From: CAZKWG01 sp964615375
GTDB lineage: Bacteria > Myxococcota_A > UBA796 > CAZKWG01
Direction of reading: 5' to 3'
Assembly: GCA_964615375.1 (NCBI GenBank)
Contig: CAZTOW010000080.1
Span: 1-30,126, forward strand
Length of the DNA: 30,126 nt
The notes beneath the pieces are model-generated. The model saw only the letters and a program-made list of their open reading frames with translations, was not told the DNA's origin and searched no databases. This document shows, piece by piece, positions 15,040 to 23,235 of this stretch. Positions within the stretch are counted from its first letter, which is position 1. Each line of letters begins with the position of its first letter. The position numbers and the translations under genes were made by a program.

Positions 15040-16394
15040 TTCCCCTTCTCCGTCGGCGCTCCCTCGGCCGGCGCTCCCTCGGCCGGCGGCAGCACCTTCG
15101 GGGCGCCGGGCACGGCCACCCGCACCTCGACCGCGACGCCCAGGTGGTCCGAGGGCTCCATCTCCGGGCTCCCGTCGAAGGAGCGGCGCGCGGTGAAGGT
15201 GGTGCTGGCGCTGGTGACGTAGACGCGGGAGAGCGGGTCGGCGGCGAAGATCAGGTCCATGCGCGCCGGCATCTCCGTGTCCTTGTACTGCATCCCGTAC
15301 AGCACGTTGCAGTCGGACGCGGTGTAGGCGTGGGGGAAGAGCAGCTCCTCGCAGTGGGCGGTGAGGTCCATGCGCCCGTTCCCCGAGGCGGCGATCCCCT
15401 CGGCCACCTTCTTGCCGAGCTCCACGTCGCGCGTGGCCTCCTCGGCGGGCCGCCCGCGGATGTAGAGGTCGGACAGGCCGCCATAGTAGCGGAGCAGGGC
15501 GTAGCTCGCGGCGTTCTCGTACCAGCCCTGCTCCAGCTCGCCCTCCGGCGGCTGCCAGGTGTCGGCGCCGTAGAAGGGGCCGGAGTTCATGTCGCCCATG
15601 ACGAAGGCCAGCCCGTCGGCGCCCACGCGCTCGCGCACCCGGCTCCCCAGCTCGCGGGCCTCGCTCATGCGGTGCGGCCACTTGTCGGGGAAGGCGAGCT
15701 TGTGCGTGTTGAAGACCAGCAGGCGCCCCAGCGTGGGGTGGGTGAACTCCACCTCCACGTAGCCGCGCTTCATGTGGGGGCCGGGGAAGTACTCCAGCGG
15801 ATCCTGGGCCTCGTAGGCCGCCGCGTGCAGGACCGGCTCGGTGCCCGGGGCGATGAGCTCGCCCTTGATGAGCGTGAGCACGCCGTCGTTGTGCTGCTCG
15901 CGGTCGCCGTGGAAGGCGCGGTAGCCCTGCTTCGTGGCCTCGTCGAGGAAGCGCGCGAGGTCTTCCGGCTGCCAGACCTCCTGGAGGCCGATGATGTCGT
16001 AGCCCTCGCCCAGGATGAGGGCGGGCAGCTCGTCCCGGCGCTCCTCGAGGAAGGGGGTGCGCTTGTAGGGGATGAAGCCGAGCAGATAGACGTCCAGCAG
16101 GGCGATGTTGTAGTCGAGGATGCGCAGCGGCACGCCCTCGTTGTAGGTGCCCAGGTTGCTCGCCTGGTCCGCCACCAGCAGGGCGCTGGGGTCCGGCGGC
16201 CCGGTGAACGCCGTCTCCCGGTAGAGGTCCGCCACGGTGGCCTCCGCGCCGCCCGCGTAGACCGCGCCGAGGTGGGCCAGGTTCGGGTCACCGGAGAGCT
16301 TCGCGGCGTCGGCGGGCAGGGCGCCGAGATCGCTCGGCGGGACCAGGGCCTTCTTCGAGCAGGCGAGGGACAGCAGCAGGGCGGGGGCGAGCAT
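15036..16394 (-). CDS. Endonuclease/exonuclease/phosphatase-family lipoprotein, 452 aa
   Basis: A metal-dependent phosphoesterase of the DNase I/sphingomyelinase fold, predicted to sit on the cell surface. The ATG has GGAG six bases upstream. Residues 1-12 (MLAPALLLSLAC) form a short signal with Cys12 followed by SKK, so lipidation is likely though the lipobox (Ser-Leu-Ala-Cys) is not ideal. Family motifs appear in order: ILDYNIALLD, IIGLQEVW with the metal-binding Glu, FNTHKLAF, VMGDMNSGPFYG with Asp and Asn, ARMDLIF, and SDHLGVAVEV with the catalytic His. The substrate could be a phospholipid (neutral sphingomyelinase-like) or a nucleic acid; the sequence does not decide. The C-terminal tail has a tandem 15-bp repeat (PAEGAPAEGAPTE). 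Its stop overlaps the start of the Lon-like/FHA gene. Confidence 0.9.
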   Translation of the reverse strand: MLAPALLLSLACSKKALVPPSDLGALPADAAKLSGDPNLAHLGAVYAGGAEATVADLYRETAFTGPPDPSALLVADQASNLGTYNEGVPLRILDYNIALLDVYLLGFIPYKRTPFLEERRDELPALILGEGYDIIGLQEVWQPEDLARFLDEATKQGYRAFHGDREQHNDGVLTLIKGELIAPGTEPVLHAAAYEAQDPLEYFPGPHMKRGYVEVEFTHPTLGRLLVFNTHKLAFPDKWPHRMSEARELGSRVRERVGADGLAFVMGDMNSGPFYGADTWQPPEGELEQGWYENAASYALLRYYGGLSDLYIRGRPAEEATRDVELGKKVAEGIAASGNGRMDLTAHCEELLFPHAYTASDCNVLYGMQYKDTEMPARMDLIFAADPLSRVYVTSASTTFTARRSFDGSPEMEPSDHLGVAVEVRVAVPGAPKVLPPAEGAPAEGAPTEKGN

Positions 16395-16611
16395 GGCGAC
16401 TCCGACGAGCGAGGAAGGAGCAGGAGTCTACTACGGGTGGAGGAGCGAGGGGTCCTGGGGCGCCGGACTTTCACGTCTTTCAGTCGGCGCAGGGATTTGA
16501 CGCGCGGCCTGTATCGGCGTGGCGGGCTGATGCGTACCTACCCCGGGAAACTCTCGCTGCAGCCACATCCCTCCGCCCGGCGGGCGTCTACGCCCGGAAA
16601 AGTGAGCCACC
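16395..16611 (+). promoter_or_regulatory. Leader of the giant repeat protein gene
   Basis: The largest gap in the window lies between two divergent genes. It holds a 9-bp near-direct repeat (CTTTCACGT, CTTTCAGTC) at 16468-16485, a TTGACG box at 16497-16502 without a matching -10, and a perfect hairpin CGCCC-GGC-GGGCG at 16574-16586 close to the start of the 16612 gene. A second CGCCCGG (16591-16597) could pair alternatively with the same bases. No known riboswitch class was recognised. Confidence 0.3.
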
Positions 16612-19600
16612 ATGTCCTGGATCCTCCTCCTGGCGCCCTTCCTGTCCACCGCGCACGCGGTCACCTGGCCCGACGACGCCGACTGGGAGCCGATGCAGCT
16701 CGACGGGGCGAGCATCACGGACGTCTGTGAGGACGTCTCGGGCAACGACTGGTGGGACATCGTCGGTGACGCCGACAACCCCGCGGCCTACAGCTATTAC
16801 GACGGGACCTACCTGTGGTTCCGTCTGCGCGTGGGCGGGCAGCCTTACAGCGAGTCCGGCGGCAGGCCGCGCTCCTGGAAGGAGTTCGGCTGGGGCATCA
16901 TGCTGGAGACCGACTGGGATCTCAGCAAGTACGACCACATCGTCTACGTGGACGGCAAGGGCGAGGAGACCTCGCTCTACGAGAACACGACGGGGACCAC
17001 CGACTTCACCACGGACGCGCCGGAGGTGGAGGTCTGGGTGGGGGACGCGCCGCTGGCGGCCTCGGGCGACAGCACGGCGGGCTACGCCGGCTACGAGTTG
17101 GCGGGCACCGACCTCTGCGGGGCGGATGGTGGCCCGGACTACTTCGTGGACTGGTATATCGAGTGGTCCACGCTCTCCGCCGCCACCGGGCTCACCGACC
17201 CGACGGACCTCGCCTACGGGATCGGGACCTCGGCCTCCACCCGGCGCTTCTCCAAGGACATCGCCGGCTGTGACGGCAGCACGGCGGACTGCACCAGCTG
17301 GTCGGACCTGGTCTCGGACAGCTCGGGCGACCTGGACGGCGACGGGCTGACGAACACGGAGGAGGTGGAGACCTACGGCACGGACCCGACGACCTCGGAC
17401 TCCGACGGCGACGGGCTCTCCGACGGCAGCGAGGTGCTGACCTACGAGTCCGACCCGAACGACACGGACTCCGATGACGACGGGCTGACGGACTACCAGG
17501 AGGCCATCACCTACAGCACGGACCCGAACGACGCGGACTCCGATGACGACGGGCTGACGGACTACCAGGAGGTGGTCACCTACGGCACGGATCCGAACGA
17601 CGCCGACACCGACAACGACACGCTCTCCGACTACGCGGAGGTCGTGACCTACGGCACGGACCCCGAGGACGCGGACACCGACAACGACGGGCTGACGGAC
17701 GGGGCGGAGGTCAGCACCTACTCCACCGACCCGAACGACAGCGACACGGACAACGACGGGCTGACGGACGGGGAAGAGGTCAGCACCTACAGCACGGACC
17801 CGAACGACGCCGACACCGACGGCGACGGGCTCGGCGACGGCAGCGAGGTCGACACCTACGGCACGGACCCGCTGGACACGGACACCGACGGCGACACGCT
17901 CTCCGACTACGCCGAGGTGATGACCTACGACACGGATCCGAACGACGCGGACTCCGACGACGACGGGCTCACCGACGGGAGCGAGGTGGGCACCTACTCC
18001 ACCGACCCGAACGACAGCGACACCGACGGCGACGGGCTCTCGGACGGCAGCGAGGTGGGCACCTACTCCACCGACCCGAACGACGCCGACACCGACAACG
18101 GCTCGGTCTCCGACGGCGTGGAGGTGCTGGTCAACGACACGGACCCGCTGGACGGGACCGACGACGTCAGCACGCCGGACACCGACACCGACGGGGACGG
18201 GCTGCTGGACAGCGAGGAGGCGGTCTACGGCACCAGCCCCACGGACGCCGACTCGGACGACGACGGGCTCTCGGACGGCAGCGAGGTGCTCACCTGGAGC
18301 ACCGATCCGCTGGATGAGGACACCGACGGCGACACGCTGACCGACGGCGACGAGGTCAGCACCCACGACACCGATCCCACGGACGCCGACTCGGACAACG
18401 ACGGGCTCAGCGACGGCGCCGAGGTCGTGACCCACGGCACGGACCCGAACGACGCGGACACGGACGGCGACGGGCTGGACGACGGCGACGAGGTCAGCAC
18501 CTACGGCACGGACCCGCTGGACACCGACACCGACGACGGCTCGGTCTCCGACGGCGTGGAGGTGCTGGTCAACGGCACCGATCCGCTCGATCGCTCCGAC
18601 GACGTGAGCACCGGCACCACCGACACGGACGGGGACGGGCTCACCGACGCCGAGGAGGCGGTCTACGGCACCGACCCCAGCGATCCCGACACGGACGGCG
18701 ACACGCTCACCGACGGCAGCGAGGTGCTGACCTACGACACGGACGCGACCGACGCGGACACGGACGGGGACGGGCTCGACGACGGCGAGGAGGTGCTGAG
18801 CACGGACACGGATCCGAACGACGCCGACACGGACAACGACGCGCTCTCCGACGGGGCGGAGGTCAACACCTACGACACCGATCCGCTGGACTCCGACACG
18901 GACGGCGACACGCTCACCGACGGCGACGAGGTGGACGTCTACAGCACCGATCCGCTGGATTCGGACACGGACGGGGACGGGCTCACCGACGGCGCCGAGG
19001 TCGGCACCACGGCCACGGACCCGAACGACGCGGACTCGGACGACGACGGGCTCTCCGACGGGGACGAGGTCAACACCTACGACACCGATCCGAACGACGC
19101 CGACACCGACGACGGCTCGGTCTCCGACGGCGTGGAGGTGCTGGTCTCCGGCACGGACCCGCTGGACGGATCCGACGACGTGAGCACGGGCACCACCGAC
19201 ACGGACGGGGACGGGCTGACGGACGCCGAGGAGGTGGTCTACGGTACGGATCCCACCGACGCCGACACGGACGGCGACTCGCTCACCGACGGCGGCGAGG
19301 TGCTGACCTACAGCACCGATCCGAACGACGCGGACACGGATGACGACGGGCTCAGCGACGGGACCGAGGTGAGCTCGACGTCCACGGACCCCAACGACGC
19401 CGACACGGACGGCGACGGGCTCGGCGACGGGACGGAGGTCAACACCTGGACCACCGATCCGCTGGACACCGACACCGACAGCGACGGGCTCAGCGACGGA
19501 GACGAGGTCAACACCTACGACACCGACCCGCTCAGCAGCGACACGGACGGCGACGGGCTGACCGACGGCGTGGAGGTGGGCTCGAGCGGCACGGATCCGA

Positions 19601-22536
19601 ACGACGCGGACTCGGACGACGACGCGCTCTCGGACGGGGACGAGGTCAACACGCACGACACGGACCCGAACGACGCCGACACGGACGACGGCGGCGTCTC
19701 CGACGGCGTGGAGGTGCTGGTCTCCGGCACCGATCCGCTGGACGGATCGGACGACGTGGTGGACGACACGGACACGGACGGCGACGGCCTCACGGACGCC
19801 GAGGAGAGCATCTACGGGACGGACCCGACGGACGCGGACACGGATGGCGACACGCTCACCGACGGCGCGGAGGTGCTGACCTACAGCACGGATCCGACGG
19901 ACGCGGACACGGACGACGACGGGCTCGGCGACGGGACCGAGGTGAGCTCGACGGCCACGGACCCGACGGACGCCGACTCGGACAACGACGGCCTGTTGGA
20001 TGGGGAGGAGGTCGACACCTACGACACCGATCCCAACACTGCCGACACGGACGCCGACGGTCTGTTGGATGGGGAGGAGGTCGACACCTACAGCACCGAC
20101 CCGACCGACGCGGACACCGACGCGGACGGCCTGCTGGACGGCGAGGAGGTCGACACCTACGGCACCGATCCGACGGACGCCGACTCGGACGACGACGCGC
20201 TCTCCGACGGTGACGAGGTGGACACCTACGGCACGGATCCAATGGACGCCGACACCGACGACGGCGGGGTCTCCGACGGCGTGGAGGTGCTGGGGGCCGG
20301 CACGGATCCGCTGGACGGCTCCGACGACGTCGCGGACGAGACGGACAGCGACGGCGACGGGCTCACCGACCTGGAGGAGGAGATCTACGGCACGGACCCC
20401 AGCGACGCGGACACCGACGGCGACGCGCTGACCGACGGGGAGGAGGTCAACACCTACGGCACCGACCCGACGGACGCGGACACCGACGGGGACGGCCTGC
20501 TGGACGGGGAGGAGGTCGACACCTACGGCACCGACCCCACGGACCCGGACACGGACGGGGACGGGCTGGACGACGGCGAGGAGGAGGTCGACACCTACGG
20601 CACCGACCCGCTGGACACCGACACCGACGACGACGGCCTGCTGGACGGGGAGGAGGTCGACACCTACGGCACCGACCCGGCCGACGCGGACACCGACGAT
20701 GACGGGCTCATCGACGGCGACGAGGTCGACACCTACGGCACCGACCCGCTGGACGGCGACACCGACGACGGCGGCGTGCCCGACGGCGTGGAGGTGCTGG
20801 CGACCGGTACGGATCCGCTGGACGGCTCGGACGACGTGGTGGACGACACAGACAGCGACGGCGACGGGCTCACGGACGCCGAGGAGGAGGTCTACGGCAC
20901 GGACCCGAGCGATCCCGACACGGACGGCGACACGCTGACCGACGGGGACGAGGTCGAGACCTACGGCACGGATCCGACGGACCCGGACACCGACGCCGAT
21001 GGGCTCGGGGACGGGGACGAGGTGGACGTCTACAGCACCGATCCGACGGACGAGGACAGCGACAACGACGGCCTGCTGGACGGGGAGGAGGTCTCCACCT
21101 ACAGCACCGATCCGCTCGATCCCGACACGGACGGCGACGGGCTCGACGACGGCGCCGAGGTCGACAGCTGGGGCACGGACCCGAACGACGCGGACACGGA
21201 CGGCGACGCGCTCGGCGACGGCGAGGAGGTGGACACCTACGGCACCGACCCGCTCGACACCGACACCGACGACGGTGGCGTGGCGGACGGCGTGGAGGTG
21301 CTGGGCATGGGCACCGACCCGCTCGACCCCTCGGACGACGTGGTGGACGACACCGACACGGACGGCGACGGGCTCCTGGACGTGGAGGAGCTGGTCTACG
21401 GCACGGACGCCTCGGACGCGGACAGCGACGACGATGATCTGACGGACGGCGAGGAGGTCCACACCACGGGCACCGATCCGCTGGACGCGGACACGGACGA
21501 CGACGGTCTGGGCGACGGCGAGGAGGTCTCCACCTACAGCACGGATCCGACCGACGCGGACACGGACGACGACGGCCTCACCGACGGGGAGGAGGTCAGC
21601 TCCACGGGCACCGACCCGCTGGATGACGACACCGACGGCGACGGGCTCGGCGACGGCACCGAGGTCAGCTCCACCGGCACCGACCCCACCAACAACGACA
21701 CCGACACCGACGGGCTCACCGACGGCGAGGAGGTCCTGACCTGGGGCACCGACCCGAACGACCGCGACACCGACGACGGCGGCGTGAGCGACGGCCTCGA
21801 GATCCTCGTCGACGGCACGGATCCCTTCGACCCGTCGGACGACGTGGAGGACACCACGGACACGGACGGCGACGGTCTCACCGACCGCGACGAGCAGGTC
21901 ATCGGCACCGATCCGGCGGACCCGGACACGGACGACGACGGGCTCACGGACGGGCGTGAGGTCTTCGACGTCAACACGGACCCGCTGGACTCGGACTCGG
22001 ACGACGACACGCTGCTGGACGGGGCCGAGGTCGACAGCATCGGGAGCGATCCCAACGACATCGACACCGACGACGACGGGCTCATGGACGGGACCGAGGT
22101 CAACGAGATCGGGACCAGCCCGATCTCCGACGACACGGACGCCGATGGGCTCATGGACGGTACGGAGGTCGACGAGACCGCGACCAACCCGCTCGACTCC
22201 GACTCGGACGACGACGATCTGTCGGACGGCCAGGAGGTCAACGACTACGGAACGGATCCCAACGACGCTGACACCGACGACGGCGGCGTGCCGGACGGCG
22301 ACGAGGTCAACGAGGACGGCACCGATCCGCTGGACGGCACGGATGACCTGGACGGCAGCCACACCGGCGACACCGGCGGCGAGACCGGCACCCCCGACAC
22401 CGACGCCCCCGACGGCTACTCCGACTACTACAAGGGCGGCTGCGCCTGCTCCACGGCGGACGCGCAGGATCCCTCGGGCGTGATCGGCGCGGCGCTGGGC
22501 CTCCTGGCCCTGGCGGGGGCGCGGCGGCGGCGCTGA
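16612..22536 (+). CDS. Giant thrombospondin-type-3-like repeat protein with MYXO-CTERM, 1974 aa
   Basis: A secreted, surface-anchored calcium-binding protein. The signal peptide is MSWILLLAPFLSTAHA, cleaved after Ala16. Residues 17-235 form a globular beta domain (WPDDADWEPMQLDG...SYYDGTYLWFRLRVGG) with several cysteines and aromatics. From residue 240 to about 1914 there are roughly 23-residue acidic repeats of the form DADTDGDGLTDGEEVDTYGTDPN, each with a DxDxDG calcium loop of the thrombospondin type-3/OmpA-like kind. The tail DTGGETGTPDTDAPDGYSDYYK leads to MYXO-CTERM: Gly-Cys-Ala-Cys, a hydrophobic helix (GVIGAALGLLALAGA) and Arg4, which in myxobacteria directs cleavage and attachment at the outer surface. 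Likely a long rigid Ca-dependent fibre. The ribosome site is weak. A strong terminator follows. Confidence 0.95.
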   Translation: MSWILLLAPFLSTAHAVTWPDDADWEPMQLDGASITDVCEDVSGNDWWDIVGDADNPAAYSYYDGTYLWFRLRVGGQPYSESGGRPRSWKEFGWGIMLETDWDLSKYDHIVYVDGKGEETSLYENTTGTTDFTTDAPEVEVWVGDAPLAASGDSTAGYAGYELAGTDLCGADGGPDYFVDWYIEWSTLSAATGLTDPTDLAYGIGTSASTRRFSKDIAGCDGSTADCTSWSDLVSDSSGDLDGDGLTNTEEVETYGTDPTTSDSDGDGLSDGSEVLTYESDPNDTDSDDDGLTDYQEAITYSTDPNDADSDDDGLTDYQEVVTYGTDPNDADTDNDTLSDYAEVVTYGTDPEDADTDNDGLTDGAEVSTYSTDPNDSDTDNDGLTDGEEVSTYSTDPNDADTDGDGLGDGSEVDTYGTDPLDTDTDGDTLSDYAEVMTYDTDPNDADSDDDGLTDGSEVGTYSTDPNDSDTDGDGLSDGSEVGTYSTDPNDADTDNGSVSDGVEVLVNDTDPLDGTDDVSTPDTDTDGDGLLDSEEAVYGTSPTDADSDDDGLSDGSEVLTWSTDPLDEDTDGDTLTDGDEVSTHDTDPTDADSDNDGLSDGAEVVTHGTDPNDADTDGDGLDDGDEVSTYGTDPLDTDTDDGSVSDGVEVLVNGTDPLDRSDDVSTGTTDTDGDGLTDAEEAVYGTDPSDPDTDGDTLTDGSEVLTYDTDATDADTDGDGLDDGEEVLSTDTDPNDADTDNDALSDGAEVNTYDTDPLDSDTDGDTLTDGDEVDVYSTDPLDSDTDGDGLTDGAEVGTTATDPNDADSDDDGLSDGDEVNTYDTDPNDADTDDGSVSDGVEVLVSGTDPLDGSDDVSTGTTDTDGDGLTDAEEVVYGTDPTDADTDGDSLTDGGEVLTYSTDPNDADTDDDGLSDGTEVSSTSTDPNDADTDGDGLGDGTEVNTWTTDPLDTDTDSDGLSDGDEVNTYDTDPLSSDTDGDGLTDGVEVGSSGTDPNDADSDDDALSDGDEVNTHDTDPNDADTDDGGVSDGVEVLVSGTDPLDGSDDVVDDTDTDGDGLTDAEESIYGTDPTDADTDGDTLTDGAEVLTYSTDPTDADTDDDGLGDGTEVSSTATDPTDADSDNDGLLDGEEVDTYDTDPNTADTDADGLLDGEEVDTYSTDPTDADTDADGLLDGEEVDTYGTDPTDADSDDDALSDGDEVDTYGTDPMDADTDDGGVSDGVEVLGAGTDPLDGSDDVADETDSDGDGLTDLEEEIYGTDPSDADTDGDALTDGEEVNTYGTDPTDADTDGDGLLDGEEVDTYGTDPTDPDTDGDGLDDGEEEVDTYGTDPLDTDTDDDGLLDGEEVDTYGTDPADADTDDDGLIDGDEVDTYGTDPLDGDTDDGGVPDGVEVLATGTDPLDGSDDVVDDTDSDGDGLTDAEEEVYGTDPSDPDTDGDTLTDGDEVETYGTDPTDPDTDADGLGDGDEVDVYSTDPTDEDSDNDGLLDGEEVSTYSTDPLDPDTDGDGLDDGAEVDSWGTDPNDADTDGDALGDGEEVDTYGTDPLDTDTDDGGVADGVEVLGMGTDPLDPSDDVVDDTDTDGDGLLDVEELVYGTDASDADSDDDDLTDGEEVHTTGTDPLDADTDDDGLGDGEEVSTYSTDPTDADTDDDGLTDGEEVSSTGTDPLDDDTDGDGLGDGTEVSSTGTDPTNNDTDTDGLTDGEEVLTWGTDPNDRDTDDGGVSDGLEILVDGTDPFDPSDDVEDTTDTDGDGLTDRDEQVIGTDPADPDTDDDGLTDGREVFDVNTDPLDSDSDDDTLLDGAEVDSIGSDPNDIDTDDDGLMDGTEVNEIGTSPISDDTDADGLMDGTEVDETATNPLDSDSDDDDLSDGQEVNDYGTDPNDADTDDGGVPDGDEVNEDGTDPLDGTDDLDGSHTGDTGGETGTPDTDAPDGYSDYYKGGCACSTADAQDPSGVIGAALGLLALAGARRRR
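17329..22353 (+). repeat. Hierarchical calcium-repeat array
   Basis: A basic ~69-bp unit (23 aa) repeated about 70 times, divided by a divergent marker unit (GG/GS-V-x-D-G-V-E-V-L...GTDPLDGSDDV). The marker recurs at nt 18103, 18541, 19117, 19693, 20266, 20773, 21277, 21781 and 22285, giving periods of 438, 576, 576, 573, 507, 504, 504 and 504 bp. The array therefore has super-repeats of about 192 and then 168 residues. Confidence 0.9.
22435..22536 (+). other. MYXO-CTERM sorting signal
   Basis: Encodes GGCACSTADAQDP, then a hydrophobic helix and RRRR at the very C-terminus. The Cys pair is the expected processing and anchoring site for the myxobacterial sorting enzyme. Confidence 0.9.
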
Positions 22537-22566
22537 GCGTCGGCTGAAGCTCGGATCGGTGGAGAG

Positions 22567-22614
22567 ACGCCGATCGTCTCGGGGCGCCAGGCCCCGGGGC
22601 GGTCGGCGTTCTTC
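22567..22614 (+). terminator. Rho-independent-type terminator
   Basis: An 18-bp stem (22568-22585 with 22591-22608, loop GCCAG) with three U-G pairs that work only on the rightward RNA, followed by TTCTTC. It lies 31 bases after the giant repeat gene and closes that transcript before the TetR promoter. Confidence 0.8.
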
Positions 22615-22624
22615 GTGGGCGGGC

Positions 22625-22652
22625 TTGACTTCATTGAGCGTGCTCATTAAAT
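22625..22652 (+). promoter_or_regulatory. sigma70-type promoter for tetR
   Basis: A -35 box TTGACT (22625-22630, 5/6) and a -10 box TTAAAT (22647-22652, 4/6), 16 bases apart. Transcription would begin around 22659-22663, at the second ATG of the regulator, so the message may be leaderless. Confidence 0.55.
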
Positions 22653-22663
22653 GAGCGTGGTCA
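22635..22663. promoter_or_regulatory. Tandem TetR-type operator
   Basis: Two 12-bp palindromic half-sites, 17 bp apart centre to centre: TGAGCGTGCTCA (22635-22646, perfect 5-2-5) and TGAGCGTGGTCA (22652-22663, one mismatch). The first lies between the -35 and -10 boxes; the second covers the start region. This placement fits autorepression by the adjacent TetR protein. Confidence 0.7.
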
Positions 22664-23235
22664 TGAGGCTCCGCGATCACCACAAAGCCGAGACCCGGGC
22701 GCTGCTGCTGGCGGCGGCCTCCGACCTCTTCGCCGAGCAGGGCTATGAGGCCACCACCACCCGGGCCGTGGCCGCGCGGGCGGGCGTAGCGACGGGCACG
22801 GTCTTCGCCCACTTCCCGGACAAGGCCGCGCTGGCGGGCGCCCTGCTGGAGGAGCGCATCGCCGGCGCGCTGGCGTCCAGCCTGCAGGCGCTCCCTCCGG
22901 GCGGGCTGGTGGCCGAGCTGGTCCACGTCGCGACCGCCCTGTACGCGGCCTACGACGCCCGGCCGGAGCTGGCGCGGGCGCTCATCCCGGTCGCGCTGTT
23001 CTCGGACGCGACGGGCCCGCAGCTCGCGCTCCTGCGGGCCTGGCACGACGCCCGTCTCGCGCGGGCCGTGGGCGCGGGCGAGCTGGCTCCGGTGGACCTG
23101 GAGCTGGCCTTCTTCCATTTCTTCGCCTGCTATTTCGGTGTGCTGGTGGGCGGGCTGCGCGGCGAGCTCTCGCCCAAGGCGCGCGGGCCGCTGCTGGCGG
23201 CCCTGCTCCAACGTTTCTACGGAGGTGGGTCGTGA
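22663..23235 (+). CDS. TetR/AcrR-family transcriptional regulator, 190 aa
   Basis: The N-terminal helix-turn-helix is typical of the family: ETRALLLAAASDLFAEQGYEATTTRAVAARAGVATGTVFAHFPDKAALAGALL. The C-terminal ligand domain is all-helical and Ala/Leu-rich. The start at 22663 is chosen because the promoter would place the transcript 5' end there; the ATG at 22651 would add four residues (MSVV) and lies within or before the transcription start. Neither has a ribosome site, which favours a leaderless mRNA. It probably represses itself and the coupled monooxygenase gene, whose start overlaps its stop (GTGA), in response to a small hydrophobic or aromatic ligand (inference from the neighbour). 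Confidence 0.93.
   Translation: MRLRDHHKAETRALLLAAASDLFAEQGYEATTTRAVAARAGVATGTVFAHFPDKAALAGALLEERIAGALASSLQALPPGGLVAELVHVATALYAAYDARPELARALIPVALFSDATGPQLALLRAWHDARLARAVGAGELAPVDLELAFFHFFACYFGVLVGGLRGELSPKARGPLLAALLQRFYGGGS

Noticed and set aside
16497..16520. sigma70 promoter for the giant repeat gene
   Set aside because: TTGACG has no credible -10 box at 15-19 bases.
16480..16611. c-di-GMP (GEMM) riboswitch
   Set aside because: The region has hairpins but not the conserved GEMM core or tetraloop/receptor arrangement.
17329..22353. Possible CRISPR-like array
   Set aside because: The units are contiguous coding repeats of about 69 bp with no unique spacers and no cas genes nearby.
16588..23211. 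A 2207-codon open frame antisense to the giant repeat gene
   Set aside because: It is a by-product of the periodic GAC/ACC/GGC codons: the triplets that would give antisense stops are absent from the repeat. The sense gene has a signal peptide, calcium loops and MYXO-CTERM; the antisense product is a monotonous Val/Arg/Gly chain with no domain.
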